Part shown: positions 36,582 through 44,943 of the stretch, piece after piece | How positions within the stretch are numbered: the first letter of the stretch is position 1 | Layout: each line of letters starts with the position of its first letter | Source: Poindextera sp035604135 | Lineage (GTDB): Bacteria; Pseudomonadota; Alphaproteobacteria; Caulobacterales; Caulobacteraceae | Length of the DNA stretch: 64,000 nucleotides | NCBI GenBank assembly: GCA_035604135.1 | Contig: DATNJB010000060.1 | Coordinates: 124,001-188,000, forward strand | Direction: 5' to 3' | Program-made: the position numbers and the translations under genes | Notes under the pieces: generated by a model | Told to the model about the DNA's origin: nothing | Databases searched by the model: none | Seen by the model: only the letters and a program-made list of their open reading frames with translations

Positions 36582-37142
36582 CTAGCCTCCGATCAACCGC
36601 CAAGCCAGCAGTCCTAAGGCCACGAGCACGGCCGCAACCCCACTCCAGACCAGGATCGGCGAGGATCGAGGGACGGCCTTGGCCGGCGCGGCGCCCTCGG
36701 TCGGCGGCCCGAGCTCGCGAGCGAGGGCCTCGAAGAAGTCGTCGGCGGTCTTGCGCGCCGCCGCGTCGATCAGCCGTTGGCCGATCTGCGCCAGCTTGCC
36801 GCCGACGCGTCCCTCCGCCTTGTAGGTCAGCAGGGTCCCGTCGCCGTCGTCCGCCAAGGTCACCCGCGCCGTGCCGCGCGCGAACCCGGCCGCGCCGCCT
36901 TTGGCGCTGACCTCAAGTGTGTAGCCGTTCGGCGGGTCGAGCTCCGCCAGCGTGACGTCGCCCGCGAACGTCGCGCTGACCGGCCCCACCTTGGCGCGCA
37001 CCACCGCGTGGAAGACGTTGTCGGCCGTCTTGCTGAGGCCCTCGCAGCCGTCGATGCAGCGCTTCAGCACCTCCGGATCGTTCAAGGCCTCCCAGACCCG
37101 CGCTCTCGGCGCGGCGATCCGACGCTCGCCAGCCTGCTCCAT
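36582..37142 (-). CDS. CoxG-like SRPBCC family membrane-anchored protein
   Basis: A 186-residue protein. The N-terminal domain (1-145) is of the SRPBCC/CoxG type: ERRIAAPRARVWEALNDPEVLKRCIDGCEGL, then KVGPVSATFAGDV and a lipid-like cavity fold. A single transmembrane helix (about 162-182) anchors the C-terminus. In carboxydotrophs CoxG recruits CO dehydrogenase to the membrane; by analogy this protein may attach the neighbouring hydroxylase. It lies 48 bp upstream of the small subunit gene on the same strand. Confidence 0.9.
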   Translation of the reverse strand: MEQAGERRIAAPRARVWEALNDPEVLKRCIDGCEGLSKTADNVFHAVVRAKVGPVSATFAGDVTLAELDPPNGYTLEVSAKGGAAGFARGTARVTLADDGDGTLLTYKAEGRVGGKLAQIGQRLIDAAARKTADDFFEALARELGPPTEGAAPAKAVPRSSPILVWSGVAAVLVALGLLAWRLIGG

Positions 37143-37184
37143 CGCCGCATAAGGGCGCCGCCAGGCGTCGTCGACAAGCCGCCC

Positions 37185-38420
37185 TCAGCCGCTGGGCGCC
37201 TTGCACACGTCGGCGGCCGGCCGTCCGGCGAAGCGGTCGGCGATCCAGGCCAACTGATCCGGCGTGCTTTTGTCCATGGTCGGGTCGTGGTCGAGGCCGG
37301 GATAGATGCGGAACTCGAGCGCGGCCCTGCGCGCGCAGGCGACGGCGACGGTGGCGTGGACCGCTGCGATCGGAACGGTCTGGTCGGCGTCGCCGGCGAT
37401 CACCAGGAGCGGCCCGCCGATCGGGGCGAACCCGATGGCGGTGTCGGCGAAGAACCGCTTGGCGCCGTCCGTCCGCTCCCAACCCGGCGTCAGCGTAGGT
37501 GGGGTCGTATCGCCGAGGAAGGTCGCGTACGCGTAGTAGAAGCAGCCTTTCGTGCTCAGGTCTGCATAGCTGGCCAGCGGGCGGCCGCCCAGCATGTCGG
37601 CGGGTTTGAAGCTCAGCGTGCGCGCCGAGATGCCCCAGGCGATGTAGTCGAGATAGAAGCTCTCGGCCGCCGCCGGCGCCGTCAGCACCTCGTCCAGCCG
37701 CGAAGCCGGCGCGACCGCCACCGCGCCGAGATAGCCCGCGTCGTGGCGGTCGTGTTCCATCTCTGCGACGCCCCAGGCGGCCGTGCCGCCCTGGCTGTGC
37801 CCGTCGACAACCCAGCGCTCGCCGAGGGCGGCCACCGCCGCGCGCGCGGCCGGGATCGAAAAGACGACGTCCTGGGCTTGGGCGATCTTGTTGACGTATT
37901 GGTGCGGTCCTTCGGTCCCGAGGCCATGGTAGTCGGTGGCCACGACCGCGTAGCCGGCGCGGACCATCGGGAAGAGGCCCTCCTCGCCGTAGTAGACGTC
38001 CTTCATCAGGGACGGCGCGCACTGGCGCGCGACGCCGCTCGTACCGTGCGCCCACGCAATGATGGGCCAGCCGCCCTTGGGCGCCTCGCCCGGCGGGATG
38101 AGCACCACCGCGCTCGTCGCGACGTCGCCGCCTGTCGCATTGAGCGAGTGGTAGAGGATGCGCACGGCGCGGACCCCGGGCGGCAGCGCGTAGAGGCGGA
38201 AGGCCTCCTGCCGCAGCAGCGCGCCCGGCTTCGTTGCCGCCAGGCTGGGCGGTGTGGCGTAGAAAGGCGTCAGCAGGAGTGCATCGTCCGCCTCCAGCTT
38301 CTCGGCCTGGGCGAGGGTGGTCGGCCACGTCTGGGCCAGCGCCGTCGGCGGCGTCAGGGCGACCAGCCCGAACATCACCGCCGCCGCAGCGCGCCGAATC
38401 TTACCGTAGGAAAAACGCAC
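37185..38420 (-). CDS. Secreted lipase-family alpha/beta hydrolase
   Basis: A 411-residue exported hydrolase. The signal peptide runs to about residue 30 (AAAAVMFGLVALTPPTALA-Q). The nucleophile elbow is GHSQGG, an oxyanion region is WAHGTSG, and Asp and His near the end are in AGDADQTVP and PGLDHDP. The family resembles secretory lipases that cleave esters of fatty acids. The GTG at 38420 is chosen because GGGAGGA lies 8 nt upstream; an ATG at 38459 is further from any ribosome binding site. Substrate unknown. A divergent PPOX-like gene begins 125 bp away. Confidence 0.85.
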   Translation of the reverse strand: MRFSYGKIRRAAAAVMFGLVALTPPTALAQTWPTTLAQAEKLEADDALLLTPFYATPPSLAATKPGALLRQEAFRLYALPPGVRAVRILYHSLNATGGDVATSAVVLIPPGEAPKGGWPIIAWAHGTSGVARQCAPSLMKDVYYGEEGLFPMVRAGYAVVATDYHGLGTEGPHQYVNKIAQAQDVVFSIPAARAAVAALGERWVVDGHSQGGTAAWGVAEMEHDRHDAGYLGAVAVAPASRLDEVLTAPAAAESFYLDYIAWGISARTLSFKPADMLGGRPLASYADLSTKGCFYYAYATFLGDTTPPTLTPGWERTDGAKRFFADTAIGFAPIGGPLLVIAGDADQTVPIAAVHATVAVACARRAALEFRIYPGLDHDPTMDKSTPDQLAWIADRFAGRPAADVCKAPSG

Positions 38421-38545
38421 CCTCTTATCCTCCCAGCGATTTCTATTCACTCTGTTCACGGAACGATCGACAAAGCCACGGGCCTGTCGACGGCCGCGGC
38501 CGGATCGGCGATACGGGACAGAGACGAAATCAAGGACCGAGAGTC

Positions 38546-39112
38546 GTGGCCGAGCAGTTCAAGACCATCGCACCACAGCACCGCGCCTTCATCGAAAAGC
38601 AGCGGGTCTTCTTCGTGGCCAGCGCGGCGCCGGGCTCGCGGATCAATCTCTCGCCCAAGGGCCAGGACAGCCTGCGCGTGCTGGACGAGCGGACCGTCGT
38701 CTATCTCGACCTGACCGGCAGCGGGAACGAGACCGCCGCGCATCTGAAGGCGGACGGGCGTCTTACTCTGATGTTCTGCGCCTTCGAGGGCCCGCCGATG
38801 ATCCTCAGGCTGTATGGCCGCGGACGCGCGCTGCCGCGCGGCGGCGGCGAGTACGAGGCGGTCTTGAAGACGCGTTTCGGCGGTGTCGAGCAGGTCGGCG
38901 CCCGGCAGATGATCCAGCTCGACGCCGAGAGCGTGCAGACGTCCTGCGGGTACGCCGTGCCGAACCTGGTCTTCAAGGCACAGCGCCCGGGCCTTGACGC
39001 GTGGGCCGAGAAGAAGGGTCCGGATGGCCTCGTCGCCTATCGCGCCGAGCACAACAGGGCCAGCATTGACGGCTTGCCGAGCGGGTTCGTCGAACGGGTC
39101 GGCGGGTCCTGA
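38546..39112 (+). CDS. Pyridoxamine 5'-phosphate oxidase-like flavin-binding protein
   Basis: A 188-residue split-barrel protein. Features are FIEKQRVFFVASAAPGSRINLSPKG near the N-terminus, VVYLDLTGSGNETAAHL and MFCAFEGPPMILRLYGRGRAL, which mark the PPOX-like FMN-binding superfamily. It is not PdxH itself. Members reduce or oxidise varied flavin- or F420-type substrates or bind heme. GTG start at 38546 with AAGGA and GAGAG just upstream. Role here unknown. Confidence 0.85.
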   Translation: MAEQFKTIAPQHRAFIEKQRVFFVASAAPGSRINLSPKGQDSLRVLDERTVVYLDLTGSGNETAAHLKADGRLTLMFCAFEGPPMILRLYGRGRALPRGGGEYEAVLKTRFGGVEQVGARQMIQLDAESVQTSCGYAVPNLVFKAQRPGLDAWAEKKGPDGLVAYRAEHNRASIDGLPSGFVERVGGS

Positions 39113-39113
39113 T

Positions 39114-39548
39114 CTAGCGCCAGTCGTTCGGGCCGGGCGGCGGCATGGGCGGGTGCCGGGAGACGAGCCGGGGCTCGTCGGTGTGGGTCCAGAAGTGACC
39201 GCTGTGGCCATTGTCGATCTGCAAGAGCTGCACCTTGGCCGGATCCAGCCCGACCATCATCCGCGCGTTCACGCCAAAGATTCGAGGCGGATCGGCGGCC
39301 ACGGCCTCGATGTGAGTCACGCATCCGCAATTCCGGCAGCGGTGGAAGGCGATCCCCTCGTCGCCCCACTTGTAGACCTCGGTGAAGCTTGGGTCGGGCT
39401 GCAAGGTCAGCTCGATCGGAGCGCGGCCATGCAGGTACGCCCAGAGCGCGCCATGGCGGCGGCAGATCGTGCAGTTGCAGTCCAGCACCCACACCGGCGG
39501 CGCGGCGGTCTCAAAGCGGACGTCGCCGCAATGGCAGGCGGCCTTCAC
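39114..39548 (-). CDS. GFA family (glutathione-dependent formaldehyde-activating-like) protein
   Basis: A 144-residue zinc-binding protein. The Cys pairs are CHCGDV, LDCNCTICRRHG and CRNCGC, the classic GFA pattern. Many family members bind zinc and glutathione; true formaldehyde activation is proven for few. The GTG start overlaps the stop of the glutathione transferase gene (GTGA), so the two are translationally coupled, which supports a glutathione-linked role. Confidence 0.9.
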   Translation of the reverse strand: MKAACHCGDVRFETAAPPVWVLDCNCTICRRHGALWAYLHGRAPIELTLQPDPSFTEVYKWGDEGIAFHRCRNCGCVTHIEAVAADPPRIFGVNARMMVGLDPAKVQLLQIDNGHSGHFWTHTDEPRLVSRHPPMPPPGPNDWR

Positions 39549-40399
39549 TCCGCCGCCTTCTCGGCAAGAGCCGCATCGAAGTCGCTTGCGGCGTGGCGCT
39601 CGGCCATGGGGTGGTCGCCCCACGGGCGGTTGACGCGAACACCACGCTTCACCGCCGGCCGCTCGCCGATCTGGGCCGTCCAACGTTGAACGTTCTTGTA
39701 GCTGGCGACATCCAGGAACTCGCCCGCGCCATACTGCAGGCCGCGCGCCAGTCCGCCGTACCAGGGCCATGCCGCCATCTCGGCGATCGTGTATTCGTCG
39801 CCGGCGAGGTACTCGGTCTCGGCCAGCCTGCGGTCGAGGACGTCGAGCTGGCGCTTCACCTCCATGGCGTAGCGGTCGATGGCGTATTCGATCTTGGTCG
39901 GCGCGTAGGCGTAGAAGTGGCCGAAGCCGCCGCCCAGGAACGGCGTCGCGCCCATCTGCCAGAACAGCCACGACAGGCACTCGGCCCGGGCGGCCGGTTC
40001 TTCAGGCAGGAAAGCGTGGAACTTCTCCGCCAGGTGCAGAAGGATCGCGCCGGATTCGAACACCCGGAACGGTTTCGGCCCACTGTGGTCGACCAGCGCC
40101 GGAATCTTGGAGTTCGGGTTCGCCGCCACGAAACCCGAGCCGAACTGCTCGCCGTTGATCGGGATCAGCCAGGCGTCGTACTCGGCGCCCCTATGCCCGG
40201 CGGCCAACAGCTCCTCGAACATGATGGTGACTTTCTGCCCGTTCGGCGTGCCCAGCGAGTAGAGCTGAAACGGATGCTTGCCCACGGGCAGCTCTTTGTC
40301 GTGGGTCGGGCCGGCGATCGGTCGGTTGATGGCGGCGAACCGGCCGCCGCTCTCCTTGTTCCAGGTCCAGATTTTCGGCGGGACGTATTCGTCGCTCAT
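39545..40399 (-). CDS. yghU: YghU-type glutathione S-transferase / disulfide-bond oxidoreductase
   Basis: A 284-residue protein of the YghU/YfcG group: PPKIWTWNKESGGRFAAINRPIAGPTHDKELPVG at the N-terminus, GTPNGQKVTIMFEELLAAG (thioredoxin-like domain with a Thr-Pro-Asn motif), NPNSKIPALVDH, ESGAILLHLAEKF, then a helical domain. Relatives bind two glutathiones and reduce disulfides. ATG at 40399 with GAGGAG upstream. It overlaps the GFA gene. Confidence 0.92.
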   Translation of the reverse strand: MSDEYVPPKIWTWNKESGGRFAAINRPIAGPTHDKELPVGKHPFQLYSLGTPNGQKVTIMFEELLAAGHRGAEYDAWLIPINGEQFGSGFVAANPNSKIPALVDHSGPKPFRVFESGAILLHLAEKFHAFLPEEPAARAECLSWLFWQMGATPFLGGGFGHFYAYAPTKIEYAIDRYAMEVKRQLDVLDRRLAETEYLAGDEYTIAEMAAWPWYGGLARGLQYGAGEFLDVASYKNVQRWTAQIGERPAVKRGVRVNRPWGDHPMAERHAASDFDAALAEKAAE

Positions 40400-40514
40400 G
40401 GGCTCCTCGGCGCTCGGGAAACTCACGCCACGGTGGCGCTGAGAGGCCCAACCTCGCAAAGCGTGGGCCCAAACGCTAGATTGGCGGCTCCCCGCCACTT
40501 TCAAGGCCGGCGAC

Positions 40515-41669
40515 ATGCCGCTCGATATCGCCGAATCCGACGCCGTCGCCGCAGCGCGATCCGAAATCGCGCTGCCGCCCGGCGCGCGCGTGCTGGTGGC
40601 CATGTCAGGCGGCGTGGATTCGACGGTCACCGCGGCCCTGGTCAAGCGCGCCGGCTACGACGCGGTGGGCGTCACCCTGCAGCTCTACGATCATGGCGCG
40701 GCCGTGCGACGCAAGGGCGCGTGCTGCGCCGGCCAGGACATCCACGACGCGCGCGCGGCGGCCGAGGCGATCGGCCTTCCGTACTACGTGCTGGACTATG
40801 AGAGCCGCTTCCGCGACGCGGTGATGGAGGACTTCGCCGACTCCTACCTGCGCGGCGAGACACCGATCCCCTGCGTTCGCTGCAACCAGACGGTCAAGTT
40901 TCGAGACCTGGTCGACGTCGCGCGCGACCTGGGCGCATCGGCCATGGCGACCGGCCACTATGCCCGTCGGCTCGCACGGGCGGGCGGCGCGGAGCTGCAT
41001 CGCGCAGTCGATCCGGCGCGCGACCAGTCGTACTTCCTGTTCGCCACGACCCGCGACCAGCTCGACTTTCTGCGCTTCCCGCTGGGCGGCCTGCCCAAGT
41101 GGGCGGTGCGTGAAGTCGCGGCCGCGATGGGGTTGGCGGTCGCCGACAAGCCCGACAGCCAGGACATCTGCTTCGTGCCGCAGGGCCGCTACACCACCGT
41201 CATCGATCGCCTACGCCCGGGCGCCGCCGGCGAGGGCGAGATCGTGCATCTCGATGGACGCTTGCTCGGCCGCCATGCCGGCGTCACCCACTTCACCGTC
41301 GGCCAGCGGCGCGGGCTGAACATCGCCGTGGGCGAGCCGCTGTTCGTCGTCCGTATCGACCCGGAACGCCGCCAGGTCGTCGTTGGCCCGCGCGAGGCGG
41401 TGCTGAAGACCGCCCTTCAGCTCACCGAGACCAACTGGCTGGGCGAGGATGCAACCATCGAGGACGCCGCACGCCGCCGCGCGCCCGTGCTCGCGCGCGT
41501 GCGCTCGACCCGCCCGCCGGCCCTGGCGCGGTTGGCGTTGGATGACGGTGCGGTCGTCGTCGCGTTCGATACGCCCGAGGAAGCGGTCGCGCCCGGCCAG
41601 GCTTGCGTCCTCTACGACGCGGCCGAGCCGTCACGCGTGCTCGGCGGCGGCTTCATCGCGCGCGACTGA
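40515..41669 (+). CDS. mnmA: tRNA-specific 2-thiouridylase MnmA
   Basis: A 384-residue PP-loop ATPase that thiolates U34 of Lys, Glu and Gln tRNAs. The PP-loop is AMSGGVDSTVTAAL. Catalytic cysteines are in CVRCNQTVKF (Cys123) and DSQDICFVP (Cys219). The C-terminal beta-barrel starts near residue 280. The N-terminus is a little longer than in E. coli. It stands alone, followed 55 bp later by the thiolase gene. Confidence 0.96.
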   Translation: MPLDIAESDAVAAARSEIALPPGARVLVAMSGGVDSTVTAALVKRAGYDAVGVTLQLYDHGAAVRRKGACCAGQDIHDARAAAEAIGLPYYVLDYESRFRDAVMEDFADSYLRGETPIPCVRCNQTVKFRDLVDVARDLGASAMATGHYARRLARAGGAELHRAVDPARDQSYFLFATTRDQLDFLRFPLGGLPKWAVREVAAAMGLAVADKPDSQDICFVPQGRYTTVIDRLRPGAAGEGEIVHLDGRLLGRHAGVTHFTVGQRRGLNIAVGEPLFVVRIDPERRQVVVGPREAVLKTALQLTETNWLGEDATIEDAARRRAPVLARVRSTRPPALARLALDDGAVVVAFDTPEEAVAPGQACVLYDAAEPSRVLGGGFIARD

Positions 41670-41724
41670 CGTTGCCTTCGGCCGAAGCGCGCCCCACCTT
41701 TTGTCCGCATCCCAGGAGCAACCA

Positions 41725-42921
41725 ATGGCCGACGCCCCCGACCGCGATCCCATCGTCATCGCTGGCTATGCCAGAACCCCGATGGGCGGCTTCCAGGGGG
41801 CGCTCGGCAGCGTCAAGGCGACCGAGCTCGGCGGCGCCGCCGTCCGCGCGGCGGTCGACCGGGCTGGGGTTGAGCCGCAGGACATCGACCAGATCGTGAT
41901 GGGTTGCGTGCTGTCGGCCGGCTTGGGCCAGGCGCCGGCCCGGCAGGCGGGTATGGCCGCCGGCTTGCCGCTGCGCACCGAGGCCACGACCGTCAACAAG
42001 ATGTGCGGCTCCGGCATGCAAGCGGCGATCCTCGCCCACGACACGCTGGTCGCCGGCTACGCCGACATCATCGTCGCCGGCGGCATGGAGAGCATGACGA
42101 ACGCGCCATACCTTTTGACCAAGCACCGCGCCGGGGCCCGCATCGGTCACGACCGCGCCGCCGACAGCATGTACCTCGACGGGCTCGAGGACGCCTATGA
42201 GCCCGGCAAGCTCATGGGCGCCTTCGCCGAAGAAACGGCCAAGGCCTACCAGATTACCCGCCAGGCGATGGACGCCTATGCGACGCTCAGCCTGACCCGC
42301 GCCCGGGCGGCCGTCGAGAGCGGCGCCTTCGCCCGCGAGATCGCGGCCGTGCATGTGGAGGGGCGCGGCGGGACGACCACGGTCAAGGACGACGAGCAGC
42401 CGTTGAAGGCCGACCCCGCCAAGATTCCCACGCTGAGGCCGGCCTTCGCCAAGGACGGCGCGATCACCGCCGCGAATGCATCTTCCATTTCCGACGGCGC
42501 GGCCGCGCTGGTGCTCACCCGCGCCTCGACCGCCGCGCAGATGGGGCTGAATCCGGTCGCGCGTATCGTCAGCCATGCTGCGCACGCACACGAGCCGGGC
42601 CTGTTCACCACCGCTCCCGTGCCCGCGATGCGCAAGGCGTTGGAGCGGGCCGGATGGTCGGTCGACGACGTCGATCTGTTCGAGGTCAACGAAGCCTTCG
42701 CGGTCGTGGCGATGATCGCGATGCAGGAGCTGGGCATCCCGCACGACAAGCTGAACGTGAACGGCGGCGCCTGCGCGCTCGGCCATCCCATCGGCGCGTC
42801 GGGGGCGCGGATCCTGGCCACGCTGCTTTCGGCGCTCGAGGCGCGCGACGCCAAGCGCGGCCTGGCCAGCCTGTGCATCGGCGGCGGCGAGGCCGTCGCC
42901 ATGGCCATCGAGCGGCTCTGA
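41725..42921 (+). CDS. Acetyl-CoA acetyltransferase (thiolase)
   Basis: A 398-residue thiolase. The acyl-accepting Cys94 is in NKMCGSGMQA, the active-site His is in NEAFAVVA / GGACALGHPIGASGARI, and the second Cys is in LCIGGGEAVA. It condenses two acetyl-CoA or cleaves acetoacetyl-CoA, for PHB, mevalonate-type or fatty acid pathways; no partner genes adjoin. ATG at 41725 with AGGAG upstream. Confidence 0.95.
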   Translation: MADAPDRDPIVIAGYARTPMGGFQGALGSVKATELGGAAVRAAVDRAGVEPQDIDQIVMGCVLSAGLGQAPARQAGMAAGLPLRTEATTVNKMCGSGMQAAILAHDTLVAGYADIIVAGGMESMTNAPYLLTKHRAGARIGHDRAADSMYLDGLEDAYEPGKLMGAFAEETAKAYQITRQAMDAYATLSLTRARAAVESGAFAREIAAVHVEGRGGTTTVKDDEQPLKADPAKIPTLRPAFAKDGAITAANASSISDGAAALVLTRASTAAQMGLNPVARIVSHAAHAHEPGLFTTAPVPAMRKALERAGWSVDDVDLFEVNEAFAVVAMIAMQELGIPHDKLNVNGGACALGHPIGASGARILATLLSALEARDAKRGLASLCIGGGEAVAMAIERL

Positions 42922-42983
42922 CGCAACCACATCATCGATGAGGCGCTAGACTGCCGATTCTCACTCCGCGTTCGCGAGGCCGC

Positions 42984-43268
42984 ATGCCTGAGCTCGCCAA
43001 CTCCGTCACCGACAACGTCGCGCGTCACCGATACGAGCTGACCGAGCAGGGCGTGACCGCTTTTGCCGACTATCGCCTCAGCGAGGGGCTAGTCGAGATT
43101 CCGCACGTCGAAACGCCGATCGCCGCGCGGGGCGGCGGCATGGCCGGCCGGCTGATGGAGGGCCTGGTCGAGCACGTCCGCGCCCGACACTTGAAGCTCG
43201 TGCCGACGTGCCCCTATGCCGCCGCCTGGCTGAAACGGCATCCCGAGCACGCCGACGTTGTCGCCTGA
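42984..43268 (+). CDS. Small GNAT-like N-acetyltransferase (YjdJ/COG2388 type)
   Basis: A 94-residue protein. The fold core is readable: RYELTEQGVTAFADYRLSEGLVEIPHVETP, then RGGGMAGRLMEGLVEHVRARHLKLVPTCPYAAAWLKRHPEH. This is the compact single-domain Gcn5-like family that may bind acetyl-CoA, function not established. ATG at 42984 follows the thiolase by 62 bp, a gap that includes one GATTC. Confidence 0.85.
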   Translation: MPELANSVTDNVARHRYELTEQGVTAFADYRLSEGLVEIPHVETPIAARGGGMAGRLMEGLVEHVRARHLKLVPTCPYAAAWLKRHPEHADVVA

Positions 43269-43278
43269 CCGAGGCTTT

Positions 43279-43689
43279 TCACCCCATCACGTGTGGGACC
43301 GCCAGGAAAATCAGGCGGATGCCGAGCGCGACTCCGGCCAGCGCCGTCAGGACGACGCCGGCGATGCGGAAGATGTTCGTCGGGTTCTGTTGCGACAGCC
43401 CGAACGCGTGCAGCAGGCGCGCGAGCAGGAAGACGCCGCACAGGATCTCGACCCACAGCCGTCCGCCGCCGAGCAGCTCGAGCAGCGAGACGCTGGCGAT
43501 GAAGATCGCCGCGTTCTCCGCTAGGTTCCCGTGCCGGCGCACCGCGCGCACCGCGCTGGGCTCGCTCGCCTCACCGACGGAAGGGCCGTGCACGCGCCGC
43601 TGGTTGGCGGCGGTGAACATCAACAGCATCTGCAGCATGATCAGGATTCCGGCGGTCAACGCCGAGATCACCGGTGGATTGAGTGTCAT
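43279..43689 (-). CDS. MAPEG family membrane protein
   Basis: A 136-residue protein with about four hydrophobic helices. The MAPEG pattern is visible in RRHGNLAENAAIFIASVSLLELLGG and FLLARLLHAFGLSQ. Family members are glutathione-dependent membrane enzymes related to microsomal GST; bacterial roles are mostly unknown. ATG at 43689 is chosen because the upstream part of the frame (Ser-rich) overlaps the methyltransferase gene and lacks protein character. Confidence 0.88.
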   Translation of the reverse strand: MTLNPPVISALTAGILIMLQMLLMFTAANQRRVHGPSVGEASEPSAVRAVRRHGNLAENAAIFIASVSLLELLGGGRLWVEILCGVFLLARLLHAFGLSQQNPTNIFRIAGVVLTALAGVALGIRLIFLAVPHVMG

Positions 43690-43738
43690 GTTGGGCCCCC
43701 TGGTTTGCGCCCGGTCAGAACCAATGCGCCGCGGCTGA

Positions 43739-44503
43739 TCACACCTTAGGCTTCTGGAACTTGAAGATGAACTGGTCGACTTTGCCACGCAGCGGTTGGG
43801 CGAAGATCGGCGCGGTGTGCGGGTCGTCCGGATTGTGCAGGACGTCGCTCTCGCCGACGAAACGGAAGCCCGCCGCCTCCACCTCGGCCTTCACCGACTC
43901 AGGATCGATCCGGTGCAGTGTGTTGGTGTCGCTCAGCCCCGCGCCCGCCGGCGCAACGTAGTCGAGCACGACGTAGTAGCCCCCGGGCTTCAGCGCGGCG
44001 AATACCTGCTTGTTGATGACCGCCAGGTCGGCTGGCGCGAAGAAGGGGTCGTGCAGGTCGTGGTAGTTGTCGGAGATCCACACCAGGTCGAGCGGCTCCG
44101 GCGGCGCGAACGCGTTCGCCGGGCTGACGAGCGCGGTCACGTTCGCAAAGCCCAGGTAGGGCGTCGCCCCGCTCGACGGCAGCGTCACCTTGCGGAAGTT
44201 CGCAACCTCGCTCGGGATGAAGGCGTAGACGTGCCCCTTCGGGCCCACCGCCACGCTGAAGATGCGGCTGAAGTAGCCGGTTCCAGGGATGAAGTCCGCG
44301 ACCCGCCAGCCGGCCTTCACGCCCGCGAACGCCAGGTCCTGGTCGGGTTTGCGGTTCGCGTCTCGGTCGCGATCATCCTGCGGCCGGGCAGGATTGGCGA
44401 CCGCAGCGGCGATGTTGGCCGGGATCGTAGCGGCGGCCGCCGCAGCGCCCGTGGAGAGGACAAGCAGGCCGGCGACGGCGACGATTGTGCGTTGGGGCGA
44501 CAT
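43739..44503 (-). CDS. Exported class I SAM-dependent methyltransferase-like protein
   Basis: A 254-residue protein with a signal peptide (1-25, ending GAAAAAA). The mature part has a class I methyltransferase-like fold: VADFIPGTGYFSRIFSVAVGPKGHVYAF (motif I), LDLVWISDNYHDL and LKPGGYYVVLDYV. An exported methyltransferase is unusual since SAM is cytoplasmic, but this family with a leader is widespread; the function is not known. ATG at 44503 with GGAAG upstream. A divergent HxlR regulator lies 107 bp away. Confidence 0.85.
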   Translation of the reverse strand: MSPQRTIVAVAGLLVLSTGAAAAAATIPANIAAAVANPARPQDDRDRDANRKPDQDLAFAGVKAGWRVADFIPGTGYFSRIFSVAVGPKGHVYAFIPSEVANFRKVTLPSSGATPYLGFANVTALVSPANAFAPPEPLDLVWISDNYHDLHDPFFAPADLAVINKQVFAALKPGGYYVVLDYVAPAGAGLSDTNTLHRIDPESVKAEVEAAGFRFVGESDVLHNPDDPHTAPIFAQPLRGKVDQFIFKFQKPKV

Positions 44504-44544
44504 GGCGGGCTTCCAGCGATGAGAGAGGCGACTTCTTGCCGCAT

Positions 44545-44574
44545 AGTCACTTTCGTTGCAATAGTTACTTGTTG
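44545..44574. promoter_or_regulatory. Direct repeat in the methyltransferase-HxlR divergent region
   Basis: AGTCACTT at 44545 and AGTTACTT at 44563 recur with an 18-bp period and both continue into a GTTG. This fits a two-site operator for the adjacent HxlR protein, though HxlR sites vary. Confidence 0.35.
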
Positions 44575-44610
44575 AAATCGAGCCCGAATGCGGCGACGTT
44601 TGCAAACGAG

Positions 44611-44943
44611 ATGCCCGCACCCTACGCGCTGCCATGTCCGATCGCCCGCACGCTGGATCTCATCGGCGAGCGCTGGACCCTGCTTGTGCTCCGCGATCTG
44701 TCCACGAAGGGACCGCGCAAGTTCAAGGACTTCGAGGCGGCGTTTCCGGCCCTCAGTCCGGCCACGCTATCCGCCCGCCTCAAGCGGTTGGAAGCCGAAG
44801 GCCTGGTCACGCGGCGGTTCTATGACGAGCACCCGCCACGCGCTGAGTACGTGCTGACCGACAAGGGCGCGAGCCTGCGCCCGGTGCTGCGCGCGCTCCG
44901 CGACTGGGGGCTTGAGCACCTGGGCGGCAAGCTACCCGCCTGA
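44611..44943 (+). CDS. HxlR-family winged-helix transcriptional regulator
   Basis: A 110-residue regulator. The HxlR signature is complete: CPIARTLDLIGERWTLLVLRDL, then GPRKFKDFEAAFPALSPATLSARLKRLEAEGLVTRR and PPRAEYVLTDKGASL. Such proteins often sense electrophiles or redox state. It is divergent from the exported methyltransferase gene, a likely target. The stop overlaps the end of the convergent uvrD gene by 12 bp. The start at 44611 lacks a strong ribosome binding site. Confidence 0.93.
   Translation: MPAPYALPCPIARTLDLIGERWTLLVLRDLSTKGPRKFKDFEAAFPALSPATLSARLKRLEAEGLVTRRFYDEHPPRAEYVLTDKGASLRPVLRALRDWGLEHLGGKLPA

Noticed and set aside
36777..38714. A 645-codon plus-strand frame antisense to the CoxG-like and lipase genes
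   Set aside because: No domain features and it covers two convincing genes on the other strand.
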